Part shown: one piece after another, positions 17,167 through 25,253 of the stretch | How positions within the stretch are numbered: the stretch's first letter is position 1 | Layout: the number at the start of each line of letters is the position of its first letter | Assembly (NCBI GenBank): GCA_019239895.1 | Contig: JAFAZH010000009.1 | Location: forward strand, 1 to 64,000 | Reading direction: 5' to 3' | Length of the DNA stretch: 64,000 nt | Source of the DNA: Abditibacteriaceae bacterium | Lineage (GTDB): Bacteria > Armatimonadota > Abditibacteriia > Abditibacteriales > Abditibacteriaceae | The notes under the pieces: generated by a model | What the model saw: only the letters and a program-made list of their open reading frames with translations | The model's database searches: none | Told to the model about the DNA's origin: nothing | Translations under genes and position numbers: made by a program

Positions 17167-18903
17167 ATGAGGTCAGTTTCAAAGACAGGTCAAGCAGGTG
17201 TTTTCAGTTGGATACTCTGGATAGCTATTTGGATAATGCAATGCCAGCAAGCCTCGCCCGTAGCCGCCGCCGATACGACCGAAATTGGACAATTGCTTCA
17301 GCAGCGAGTGGCACGGGGAGAAAGTGTCGGTATTGTCGTTGGCCTCATTGATGAGCATGGCTCGCAAATTATCAGTGCTGGCACGATGAGCCGAGATAAT
17401 GCTCAACCAGTTAATGGCGATACCATTTTTAGTCTTGCCTCGGTTTCCAAAACCTTCACCGCGACGCTGTTAGCCGACTTAGATGTGCATCATGAACTTA
17501 ACTTAGATGATCCTCTCGAAAAGTTTCTTTCCGCAACCATTAAAGTCCCATCTCAAGGTGACCGAAAAATGACTTTATTGGATCTGGCCACACATACTTC
17601 CGGGCTGCCCCGCAATTATCCGGGCTATCATGGTTTAGATGATGACTTTACTCCCGATCAGGTGAGCCAATTTCTCACGGGTAGTGCCCTGGAAGGTAAA
17701 ATGGGCACCACCTTTTCCTATTCCAATTGGGGCTTTGCTTTGTTGGGCACTGTGTTGACGCATAAAACTGGTCTTGATTACGAATCTTTGGTGCGGCAGC
17801 GTATTTGTGCGCCTCTCCAAATGACCAGCACGGGTGTGACGCTTGACGCGGAGCAGCAAAAGCGGTGTGCCACTGGCCATAGTTACGGTCAGAAGATCAT
17901 TGAGAATCGTCAACACGGCATCGTGATGGCTCCAGTGGGCGGATTGCGCTCCACAGCTAATGATATGTTGCGCTACGTGGCAGCGAATATGAATCTGGAT
18001 AATCCTACTCTGGCCCCGGCCATGCAGGACGCGCAAATAGCCCGCCGTCGTGGTAACAGTCGTAATATGAGTCAGATTGGTCTGGCCTGGTTATTCAGGA
18101 AATTTCCAGGGGGCACAATTGTCTGGCACGGTGGAGCCAGTGCCGGGTTTCACAGTTTTATTGGCTTTGTCCCTGGTCATCACCGGGGTGTGGTGGTGCT
18201 ATCCAATACAGAAGATGATGTCACCAATCTGGGAATGCATATCTTGTATCAGGGGATAGCGCCAGGGCCAGATATAGAAGCCTATGAAGGACACTATGAA
18301 TTGGGGCCAGGTCATGTGATAACAGTTACACATGAGGGCAGCAAGCTGATAACCCAGGTTACGGGCGACCGCAAGTTATGGTTAGTTGCTAAAGCCGCAG
18401 ACCAATTCTATAACCCTGGCCTGGACTTAGATTACACTTTTGTCAAAGATGAAACGGGTGAGGTCAGCGGAGCCATAATTCACCAACACGGGCAAACCTG
18501 GCAAGCTCGGTGGATTTCAGCCCTCACACCGGACGATTTAGCGCCGGAGTCAGCTACCGAGCATCTCTCACGACCCAGCCCGCCCCTCGCTCCAAGGGAA
18601 TTGGCAAAGGTAGCCGCCATCATTGACTCGTATGATGGGCAATATGAAGTGGGTCCGGGACAGCTTATCACGGTCACGCACGAGGGCACCAGATTAGTGG
18701 CACCAACTATCGAAGGTCATACGGTGCGGTTAGTACCGAAATCGGTGAACCAGTTTGCCAATAACGGCCTGGCATTGGAGTACACATTTATCAGAGATGA
18801 AGCGGGAGCAGTGACAGGGGTCATCGTGCGCCAACGGGAGCAAACCTTGAAAGCGCAACGCGTGCCAGCGCCAACTCCCCAAACTGCTGTTGGCATACCT
18901 TAA
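17167..18903 (+). CDS. Beta-lactamase-fold serine hydrolase with duplicated C-terminal domain
   Basis: Predicted 578 residues, exported (hydrophobic core ILWIAIWIMQ, likely cleavage after PVAA). The class C beta-lactamase/DD-peptidase catalytic pattern is visible: S92-V-S-K95, then Y-x-N in FSYSNWGFALLG, and HGG in VWHGGASAGFHSF. From about residue 370 there are two copies of an 80-residue beta-rich module, starting YEGHYELGPGHVITVTHEG and YDGQYEVGPGQLITVTHEG. This module resembles the DUF3471-type tail found in such hydrolases. GAGGGGGAG precedes the ATG. The substrate could be peptidoglycan D-amino-acid peptides or an ester; this cannot be decided here. The 269 bases before it, shared with the divergent gene at 16897, should hold both promoters. 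Confidence 0.88.
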   Translation: MRSVSKTGQAGVFSWILWIAIWIMQCQQASPVAAADTTEIGQLLQQRVARGESVGIVVGLIDEHGSQIISAGTMSRDNAQPVNGDTIFSLASVSKTFTATLLADLDVHHELNLDDPLEKFLSATIKVPSQGDRKMTLLDLATHTSGLPRNYPGYHGLDDDFTPDQVSQFLTGSALEGKMGTTFSYSNWGFALLGTVLTHKTGLDYESLVRQRICAPLQMTSTGVTLDAEQQKRCATGHSYGQKIIENRQHGIVMAPVGGLRSTANDMLRYVAANMNLDNPTLAPAMQDAQIARRRGNSRNMSQIGLAWLFRKFPGGTIVWHGGASAGFHSFIGFVPGHHRGVVVLSNTEDDVTNLGMHILYQGIAPGPDIEAYEGHYELGPGHVITVTHEGSKLITQVTGDRKLWLVAKAADQFYNPGLDLDYTFVKDETGEVSGAIIHQHGQTWQARWISALTPDDLAPESATEHLSRPSPPLAPRELAKVAAIIDSYDGQYEVGPGQLITVTHEGTRLVAPTIEGHTVRLVPKSVNQFANNGLALEYTFIRDEAGAVTGVIVRQREQTLKAQRVPAPTPQTAVGIP

Positions 18904-18984
18904 ATTTATTTTAAGGCTGAATGACAGCTAACTATTATGTTAGCTTGCAGCGCGCAGCCTAGCAGCGTAACCTAAAGCTTAAAG

Positions 18985-19446
18985 ATGAATACCTCGAAAG
19001 TCATAGCCATCATCATTGCTCTGTCACTAGCGGATTTTGGCACGACTATTCTTTGCACCCGTTGGCTCGGTTCATCTCTCACCTACGCGCTCTTTGCAGT
19101 GCCAATGCTCCTCGGCCTCTTCATGCAATGGCGTCGCTTTAAAGCTGATGCAGCCAAAGCGGAGCCACAGATGAGCTTATCTGACGAAGAACGTAAGAAA
19201 TTGATGCCTGAAAATATGGCGGGGACGGGGGCTTGGTTTCTGGTCACAGTTCTGCTATTGATCCCCGGCTTAGTGACAGCGGGTATCGCATTCATAATAA
19301 TGCTTACGCCCGTCAACATAATGCTTACGCCCGTCAACCAAATAATACGGAGATGGTTCTTTGACAAGGCTTCTGAAGTGATGGCAGCCCGAGATGCAGC
19401 ACAAGCAGCGAACGAGCCAATGTCAGACCAACTCCCTGCAAGCTAA
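18985..19446 (+). CDS. FxsA-like small membrane protein
   Basis: Predicted 153 residues with a hydrophobic N-terminal segment (VIAIIIALSLADFGTTIL), a second one at about 30-48, and a third at about 85-110 (AWFLVTVLLLIPGLVTAGIA). The AWFLVTVLLLIPGLVTAG region followed by an Arg-rich helix is reminiscent of FxsA (cytoplasmic membrane protein of phage exclusion and general unknown role). The short repeated segment IMLTPVN-IMLTPVN comes from an exact tandem duplication in the DNA. No Shine-Dalgarno is obvious. Confidence 0.65.
   Translation: MNTSKVIAIIIALSLADFGTTILCTRWLGSSLTYALFAVPMLLGLFMQWRRFKADAAKAEPQMSLSDEERKKLMPENMAGTGAWFLVTVLLLIPGLVTAGIAFIIMLTPVNIMLTPVNQIIRRWFFDKASEVMAARDAAQAANEPMSDQLPAS
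19297..19338 (+). repeat. Exact 21-base in-frame tandem duplication
   Basis: Two identical 21-base units (19297-19317 and 19318-19338), each reading ATAATGCTTACGCCCGTCAA plus C. They duplicate seven codons (IMLTPVN) inside the FxsA-like gene. Perfect identity suggests a recent slippage event. Confidence 0.9.
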
Positions 19447-19513
19447 CCCAACGCTGCAACGGACGCTTTCCGGCTCCGTTGCACTGCGCCTCCGAGCGCC
19501 GCTGAGCTTGGCG

Positions 19514-20056
19514 TTAGTTGTTCTCGACTTCGCCTAAGTCAACGCCTTCCAGCAACTTCACAAACTTGTTGATTTCCTCCGGGGAAGCGGGTGCCTCGCT
19601 ATTGGCATCGTTCTCCAGGCCATCCTCATTTTCGGCATCGGCTTCTTCCACCTGGATACCGGTCTTCTGAGCGACGGAGTCACTGACCAGAATTTGGCAG
19701 GGCGCACGCAAAGCTAAGGCGATGGCATCCGAAGGGCGCGCATCCACTTCCTGAATGCTATCCTCACTCTGGCCGACTTGAAGATGCAATTTGGCATAAA
19801 AAATCTTATCGGTGCAGTCATTGACCGTTACCTTGACTAAGCGAATGCCCAGTTCACGGAAGATGTTGGCGATGAGATCATGCGTCATGGGACGCTGCGA
19901 TTGCCGATTATCTAATTCCATTTGAATGGAAACCGCTTCGGCAGGCCCAATCCAAATCGGCACGAATGTTTTGCGGTCTGTATCCCGCAGCAAAACCAGG
20001 GGCTGGTTATGCGGATCAATGCCAATGCCTTCAACTACCATTTCAATCATCGCCAT
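19514..20056 (-). CDS. Bifunctional nuclease family protein (DUF151)
   Basis: A 180-residue protein of the DUF151/BFN family, reported to have DNase and RNase activity in plant members. Family landmarks are the N-terminal MIEMVVEGIGID, PIWIGPAEAVSIQ, RPMTHDLIANI, and DARPSDAIALALR. The C-terminal 45 residues are acidic (EEADAENEDGLENDAN) and end in a predicted short helix, as in many bacterial members. Start at 20056 is supported by GAGGTG 7 bases upstream; a second Met is two codons in. Nothing nearby indicates a partner. Confidence 0.9.
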   Translation of the reverse strand: MAMIEMVVEGIGIDPHNQPLVLLRDTDRKTFVPIWIGPAEAVSIQMELDNRQSQRPMTHDLIANIFRELGIRLVKVTVNDCTDKIFYAKLHLQVGQSEDSIQEVDARPSDAIALALRAPCQILVSDSVAQKTGIQVEEADAENEDGLENDANSEAPASPEEINKFVKLLEGVDLGEVENN

Positions 20057-20322
20057 AAATCAACACCTCACGCGAGACAGCATGGACAGGGTTAATACAC
20101 CATTTGTAGCTTGTCTCGACAATTTAACAATAAGTTCCAACATGTTGAGTTTACCAACGCTTACAGGTCACAGAAAGATTCATTCTTTTAAGAGTGGCCT
20201 AAGAGCATTGATATTGCCTTACACAAACTGGGGCAACTCTATAGATGCGAGGTAAATCTGGCGCGTTGCATGAAACGTGCCCTAACCGTAAACGTCTCCA
20301 AAATTACCCCTAAAAATTACAA

Positions 20323-20351
20323 TTGACTGTCTCTTTAGATATTCCTATGAC
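20323..20351 (+). promoter_or_regulatory. Candidate sigma-70-type promoter
   Basis: TTGACT and TATGAC are separated by 17 bases, about 150 bases upstream of the GTG start of the LolA-like gene. The remaining bases between 20057 and 20500 contain no recognisable gene; they are the divergent spacer between the DUF151 gene and this one. Confidence 0.4.
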
Positions 20352-20500
20352 ACGAACGGGGGTCTATTTCATTCACTAGAGCAAGAAAAATCTTGACGCC
20401 AACCATGCTTGTGTTAGAGATTTAGTGAGTTTTACTTAAAACTCTAATTGCGCTACAGCCCTAAATTCGCTATCTTTATAACTACTGCTCCGAGAAAACT

Positions 20501-21217
20501 GTGAAGTCCTTACACTTTTTAACTTTTCAAACCAACTCTGTTGCTGCTTTAGGGACAACTCTCCTGGTGCTGGCAACATCGCATCCCACACTACCCGGAG
20601 TGGCGGCAGTGGCTCCCAAACACCCGTCTACGCTCTCTTTTGAGATGACAGCACGTTTCGCGTCCAAAGACACCCTGGTAGACCCGGCCTCTACAGAGCA
20701 AACCGTTACCGGTAAAGTTTACGTGGATGGCAAGCGCGTACGGGCTGAATCGCAATGGGGTGATCGCCCCGTGATCTATTTGTATGCACCGCCCTATGGC
20801 TATAAATTGCTGCCAATTTCCAAGTCAGGGCTGCGCTACCATGTCACACCCGCTGCTGTGCCGGGTGCCTCGTCTAACTTCGATCCACAAACGTTGCTAC
20901 CCTTACTACAAAATCCGGGGGCATTGCGGGCCGCTTTGAATAAGCAGGGAGCGCAGCGCATGGGTTCAACTCAACTCAACGGTACACCCGTTGACATTTA
21001 TGTCTCCAACAACTACAAAGGTAAGCCACTTAAAATAAAAGCGTGGCTGCGCCGTAGTGATGCCCTCCCCGCCCGCTTAGAAATGGTCTCTAAAAAGCTG
21101 TCGGTCACGGCGTCGTGGCGTAATTATCAACACGGTCGCGTCCTGGCGAATTCGCTCTTCGCAGTCCCTGCCAGCTACCACATCCGCGATGCTCAGGGCC
21201 AGTTCAATAACATGTGA
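20501..21217 (+). CDS. Exported LolA/LolB-like lipoprotein-binding-fold protein
   Basis: Predicted 238 residues with an N-terminal signal sequence (VAALGTTLLVLATSHP, start GTG at 20501). The mature part has the alternating beta-strand look of the LolA-like half-barrel: LSFEMTARFASKD, TVTGKVYVDGKRVRAESQW, PVIYLYAPPYGYKLLP, PVDIYVSNNY, KAWLRRSDALPARLEMVS. No lipobox Cys is seen. Similar exported proteins are annotated as outer-membrane lipoprotein-sorting or DUF4412-type. Role unknown; periplasmic binding of a hydrophobic ligand is inference. Confidence 0.65.
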   Translation: MKSLHFLTFQTNSVAALGTTLLVLATSHPTLPGVAAVAPKHPSTLSFEMTARFASKDTLVDPASTEQTVTGKVYVDGKRVRAESQWGDRPVIYLYAPPYGYKLLPISKSGLRYHVTPAAVPGASSNFDPQTLLPLLQNPGALRAALNKQGAQRMGSTQLNGTPVDIYVSNNYKGKPLKIKAWLRRSDALPARLEMVSKKLSVTASWRNYQHGRVLANSLFAVPASYHIRDAQGQFNNM

Positions 21218-21383
21218 CAATACACCGGGACGATGCTCATCCCTGTGCTCCATCAGTGTTCAAATTAGCCTCAACAAAAATGGGGCTTGCTCATATTTAA
21301 GAGTTCACACTTAGGCCCGCTTCATCAAGGGCCTAAGCTCGGAATTTCCTATTACTAAGGAAGAACCGTAAGGAGAAAGTGCG

Positions 21384-23570
21384 ATGCGTGGAACTGTTCT
21401 AGGCTTACGAGTGGGGCTTATGGTGGGGGCTGCTGGTCTTGCGCTACCCACTGTCCACTCCCAGGACGCTGCTCAGGGAACTGTCCCTGGCAACACAGCG
21501 GTACCCAACACTGTCTCAACTGCTCTGGTCGCCCCGCCCCCAGGAAGTTCAGTCAACACCTGGGTGACTTACAAGGGCGATCCTCAGCGCACCGGGGTCA
21601 GCAATGTCAACATGCCGCTGCCCCTGAATCTGCTGTGGCGACACTCCACCGATGGTGTGCCCAAAGCGACCGACATGTCACCATTAGTCGTGGGGCCGCC
21701 CGGTCAGCGCCGTGTTTACTATGCCGCGGGCCGGAACATCTTCTGTATTGATGCTCAAACGGGGGAGGAGGTCTGGAAGAGCAAGGCGGTTGGCGCGGCT
21801 GTGTTAGCCCCTATTACCCTGCTTCAAGGCGATGCTGGCGATCAGATTTTGGCCGTCACGACACGCGGCCAATTAAATGCCATCAATATCAGTGATGGCG
21901 AAATCGCGTGGAGCGCGCAGGCGCGGGCTGAGGTGCAGAATGCCGCGCCGATTTTAGTCAATACCCCCAAAGGCGAGCGTATCGTCGTGGCGCTGGCCAC
22001 CGGGCGACTGGTGGCCTATTCACGCGATGGCTCACTTGACCCTGATTGGGATGTAAAACTGGGGCGCTATGGCGCGGCTCCTAACTCAACCCCTTCGCTT
22101 TCCTCCGATGGACAGAGTTTGTTCTTGACGACTCAGGATCAGAAGGTCTATGTGGTCAGTGTGCCACGAGCTGCGGTCGCATTCACCCTTCAATTGCCAG
22201 TTAGTTCCTACTTTACCCCAGTCGCCCTGGGCGATCAGGTGCTTGTTACGGCGGGTAGTCAAATTGGCAGCTATAATCAGACCAACGCTGTCCCAGCATG
22301 GCGCCGTAACCTCGGCCAAAATGCCGAGATTACCGATTCCCCAGCGGGGCGGGTTGGGGCCGATGGTAACGGCGTGATCTATGTTGGCGCGCGTAATGGC
22401 TACTTTTATGCTCTAAACGCCGCCGACGGCAATGTCCTCTGGAAAGTCAATTTAGATGCTTCTGTAACTGGCACCCCGGTTATTTTGCCTGACGCGGTGC
22501 TGGTTGGCACCCGGAGTGGCGGAGTAGGTGGAGGTGGCGAATTTTTCGCTCTCCAACCGCAAGACGGTAAGATTATCTGGCGCTATCGCCTACGCAGTGA
22601 TACTGTAATCGCCAAAGACCAAGGCGGTGGGTATGGAGGTGGTAGTGGTGGCTACCCTGGCGGCAGCGGCGGCTATCCTGGCGGCAGTGGCAGCAGCTCT
22701 ATCGGTGGTAGTGGTGGCTACCCTGGGGGCGGTGGTGGGTACCCTGGCGGATCAGGTGGTTACCCTGGCGGCAGTGGCGGTTATCGCGGCAGTGGTAGCA
22801 GCTCTATCGGTGGTAGTGGTGGCTACCCTGGGGGCGGTGGGTATCCCGGTGGTGGCGGCTACCCTGGTGGTGGCAGCAGCTCTATCGGTGGCGGTTATCC
22901 TGGCGGTGGTGATGCAGGCGGCGAGTTTGTGATTACTGCGCCTGCCGTGCGGCATATCACCTACTCTTATGGTATTTCTGCTCCTCCTTCCGTAGTAGAA
23001 GGTCAAGTCTTCCTCCTGGCCGATCATGGGACGCTCTATGGCTTTGATGTCAATGCCCTAGACCCTGAGCCGCCGCGCACGGTTTATCCTTCATTAAGCG
23101 TTCATACCCAGGCGGGCACGCTGCACCCGTTTGCCATAGATGCTGACAAGCCGCTGCTGATTCCTGGCCGCGCGCCAGTGTACTTTGCCGCTGAAATAGA
23201 CGATTCCGGCTCTGGGGTAGACCCAGATAGCGTCCAAGCCACCTTTGATGGTCAAGATTTGCCAGCGGGCACCATGAAATACGTCCCAGTTAAAGGTTTA
23301 CTGACCTTAACCTTGTTGGGCTTGCCCAAAAATGGCGCTGCGATTTCTCTCGAAGATGGGCCACATACAGTAGGCATTACCGCCCGTGACTATCGCGGTA
23401 ATGTTATGAACTATACTGGCACCTTTACGGTAGATAGAAAAGCGCCGCCCCCTGTCTATATCCCACCCGCGCCAGTGTATGATAATAATGATGGCGGTGG
23501 CGGTTATCCAGGCGGCGGTGGTAGTGGTGGCTATCCTGGCGGGGGCGGGGGTCGTGGCTCTGCTGATTAA
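21384..23570 (+). CDS. Exported PQQ-type beta-propeller protein with glycine-rich insert
   Basis: Predicted 728 residues. AAGGAG precedes the ATG by 9 bases; a signal peptide is at about 1-27. The PQQ/BamB-like propeller blades run from about residue 50 to 410, with repeated motifs IFCIDAQTGEEVWKS, NAADGNVLWKVNLDAS and QPQDGKIIWRYRLRSD. Residues about 414-512 are almost pure GGYPGGSGG-like repeats, then the propeller resumes (VVEGQVFLLADHGTLYGFD). An Ig-like domain near 590-690 (GPHTVGITARDYRGN) and a second short glycine-rich tail follow. The insert sits between blades. A secreted structural or scaffold role is a guess. Confidence 0.82.
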   Translation: MRGTVLGLRVGLMVGAAGLALPTVHSQDAAQGTVPGNTAVPNTVSTALVAPPPGSSVNTWVTYKGDPQRTGVSNVNMPLPLNLLWRHSTDGVPKATDMSPLVVGPPGQRRVYYAAGRNIFCIDAQTGEEVWKSKAVGAAVLAPITLLQGDAGDQILAVTTRGQLNAINISDGEIAWSAQARAEVQNAAPILVNTPKGERIVVALATGRLVAYSRDGSLDPDWDVKLGRYGAAPNSTPSLSSDGQSLFLTTQDQKVYVVSVPRAAVAFTLQLPVSSYFTPVALGDQVLVTAGSQIGSYNQTNAVPAWRRNLGQNAEITDSPAGRVGADGNGVIYVGARNGYFYALNAADGNVLWKVNLDASVTGTPVILPDAVLVGTRSGGVGGGGEFFALQPQDGKIIWRYRLRSDTVIAKDQGGGYGGGSGGYPGGSGGYPGGSGSSSIGGSGGYPGGGGGYPGGSGGYPGGSGGYRGSGSSSIGGSGGYPGGGGYPGGGGYPGGGSSSIGGGYPGGGDAGGEFVITAPAVRHITYSYGISAPPSVVEGQVFLLADHGTLYGFDVNALDPEPPRTVYPSLSVHTQAGTLHPFAIDADKPLLIPGRAPVYFAAEIDDSGSGVDPDSVQATFDGQDLPAGTMKYVPVKGLLTLTLLGLPKNGAAISLEDGPHTVGITARDYRGNVMNYTGTFTVDRKAPPPVYIPPAPVYDNNDGGGGYPGGGGSGGYPGGGGGRGSAD

Positions 23571-23616
23571 GGCTAACTAAAGTATCTCATTTAACCAGTT
23601 AAATCCCACCAGTTGA

Positions 23617-23658
23617 AGAGGAGGGGAACGCAAGTACTTGCGTTCCCCTCCTCTTTTT
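23617..23658 (+). terminator. Strong Rho-independent terminator
   Basis: A perfect inverted repeat (23617-23654; apex CAAGTACTTG, stem AGAGGAGGGGAACG) is followed by a run of T. It lies 47 bases after the stop of the beta-propeller gene. An upstream hairpin without a T-run (CTTAGGCCC / GGGCCTAAG, 21310-21337) separates the LolA-like gene from the propeller gene. Confidence 0.92.
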
Positions 23659-23792
23659 GACTATATTGCCATCTCGTTACCATCTTTCTATGCCATACAA
23701 TTGCCGGGTTGTGTTTGCTGCCTAAACAGAGTAAGCCCGGTAAATGTATAATTGAACGCATTGAAATAGAACTTCACATCAGTGGTAAAACC

Positions 23793-25076
23793 ATGGTAGA
23801 GAGCAATCGGTTCACAGCAGACGGAGTTGAGACAGAGGAAACATTACAGCACACGCTCGCAGGCTTCACAGACAATGCTGCGGTGGCAACGCCAGCACAG
23901 CCTGACATCCCGCACACGCACAGCCTGGGGCTGGATGAAGATTGGCTGCGCCTTGCTTTTGTAGCCCTGCCAGCTACTCGGTGTCACATGGTACTGGCGC
24001 GTTGGCAAAACCCGACTGCGCTAATGGAAGCGGTGCGGCGGGGCCAGGAAGCAGAGTTATTAGCCACGCCGGGCATTACGCCACCGACTATAGACAGGTT
24101 GCGGGAGGCGGCGACACGCGACTTAAAGCAGGCTTACGCCGCAATGGAAACCCATAATATCCGTCTCTTGCGAGAAACAGATGAAGAGTATCCTGTTGCC
24201 CTGCATGGTATTAGCGATCCGCCGCCCTATTTATTCATCCGTGGCAATGTGGCGGCACAGGATGAAGTCGCTGTCGCCATTGTGGGCACCCGCCACGCTA
24301 CCGAATATGGCCGGGGCGTAGCCGCCAAGTTAGCTGAAGACCTGGCCCAACGCGGTATTACCGTTGTCAGCGGCATGGCGCGCGGCATTGATACGGCAGC
24401 GCATCGTGGCGCACTGCAAGGGCGGGGGCGCACTTTTGCCGTTTGCGGTTGTGGCCTGGATATTATTTACCCTTCTGACAACAAACAGCTTATGGAAGAG
24501 ATTGAGCGACAGGGTGCTGCTTTTTCTGAATTTGCACCCACTGTGCATCCCGAACCCTGGCATTTTCCAGCGCGCAACCGTATTATTAGTGGGTTAAGTG
24601 CGGGCGTTATCGTGGTGGAAGCCGGAGAACGCAGCGGAGCCCTGATAACCACAGATTTTGCCTTGGAGCAAAGCCGAGAGATTTTTGCTGTGCCGGGCAA
24701 TATTTATAAACCGCAGAGTCGCGGCACACATAGCCTGATTAAGCAAGGGGCAACTCTCATTGACTCGGTAGATGATGTCATTGGTGCGCTTAATAACCGC
24801 ACGCTACCTTTTCTCAATGCCCAGACGCAGGAATTCCCATCTTCTACCGCAGCTAATAAAGAGGCAGCACGAGCGCAGCCAACACCAGTGCGGGCTGATT
24901 TAACCCCAATAGAAAACCGCGTTTATGCCGTGCTGGAAGTGGAGCCTCGGCATGTAGACGAGTTAGCCGCCCTCACAGAATTGGGAGCCGCCGAGGTCAA
25001 TGCAACGTTAGTTATGCTGGAACTCAAGGGCGCGGCCCGCCGTCTGCCGGGTGGTATGTTTGCCCGAATAACCTGA
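23793..25076 (+). CDS. dprA: DNA-processing protein DprA
   Basis: Loads RecA on incoming single-stranded DNA in natural transformation. The Rossmann-like DprA core is clear: VAIVGTRHATEYGRGVAAKL, ITVVSGMARGIDTAAHRGAL, GCGLDIIYPSDN, FPARNRIISGLSAGVIVVEAG, SGALITTDFALEQ and VPGNIYKPQSRGTHSLIKQG. An N-terminal helical region precedes it. A winged-helix-like C-terminal domain (LTPIENRVYAVLEVEPRHVD to GGMFARI) ends the protein. ATG at 23793 is preferred; the reading frame is open back to a TTG at 23709. The ORF ends about 180 bases before topA, the usual neighbour. Confidence 0.94.
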   Translation: MVESNRFTADGVETEETLQHTLAGFTDNAAVATPAQPDIPHTHSLGLDEDWLRLAFVALPATRCHMVLARWQNPTALMEAVRRGQEAELLATPGITPPTIDRLREAATRDLKQAYAAMETHNIRLLRETDEEYPVALHGISDPPPYLFIRGNVAAQDEVAVAIVGTRHATEYGRGVAAKLAEDLAQRGITVVSGMARGIDTAAHRGALQGRGRTFAVCGCGLDIIYPSDNKQLMEEIERQGAAFSEFAPTVHPEPWHFPARNRIISGLSAGVIVVEAGERSGALITTDFALEQSREIFAVPGNIYKPQSRGTHSLIKQGATLIDSVDDVIGALNNRTLPFLNAQTQEFPSSTAANKEAARAQPTPVRADLTPIENRVYAVLEVEPRHVDELAALTELGAAEVNATLVMLELKGAARRLPGGMFARIT

Positions 25077-25099
25077 AAAACTGGCAATTCAGGTGCATA

Positions 25100-25200
25100 T
25101 TACAGATAGTGGAGGCACGGGAACCACGAGACCGATTATGGGGTCGAATCCTTGCAACAAGTCGCTAAGACATGTATAAATGTGCAACCGTAAGTAGGAA
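25100..25200 (+). promoter_or_regulatory. Possible structured RNA leader upstream of topA
   Basis: The 177-base spacer between dprA and topA contains ordered short words, GGAGGCACGGGAACC (25111-25125), GGGGTCGAATCC (25140-25151), CGCTAAG (25163) and CGTAAG (25189). They recall pieces of the ydaO (cyclic-di-AMP) riboswitch core, but with an extra base in the GGGGTGAATCC-like segment and without room for all its helices. A small hairpin ACAT/ATGT lies between. Treated only as a candidate. Confidence 0.3.
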
Positions 25201-25253
25201 TAATCGTTAGCAATTCGTTATTTAGAGTTATTAAAGCCGTACCTGGAAATATT

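Noticed and set aside
25140..25151. GGGTCGAATCC looks like a tRNA T-arm
   Set aside because: No matching acceptor stem, anticodon arm or CCA end can be built around it.
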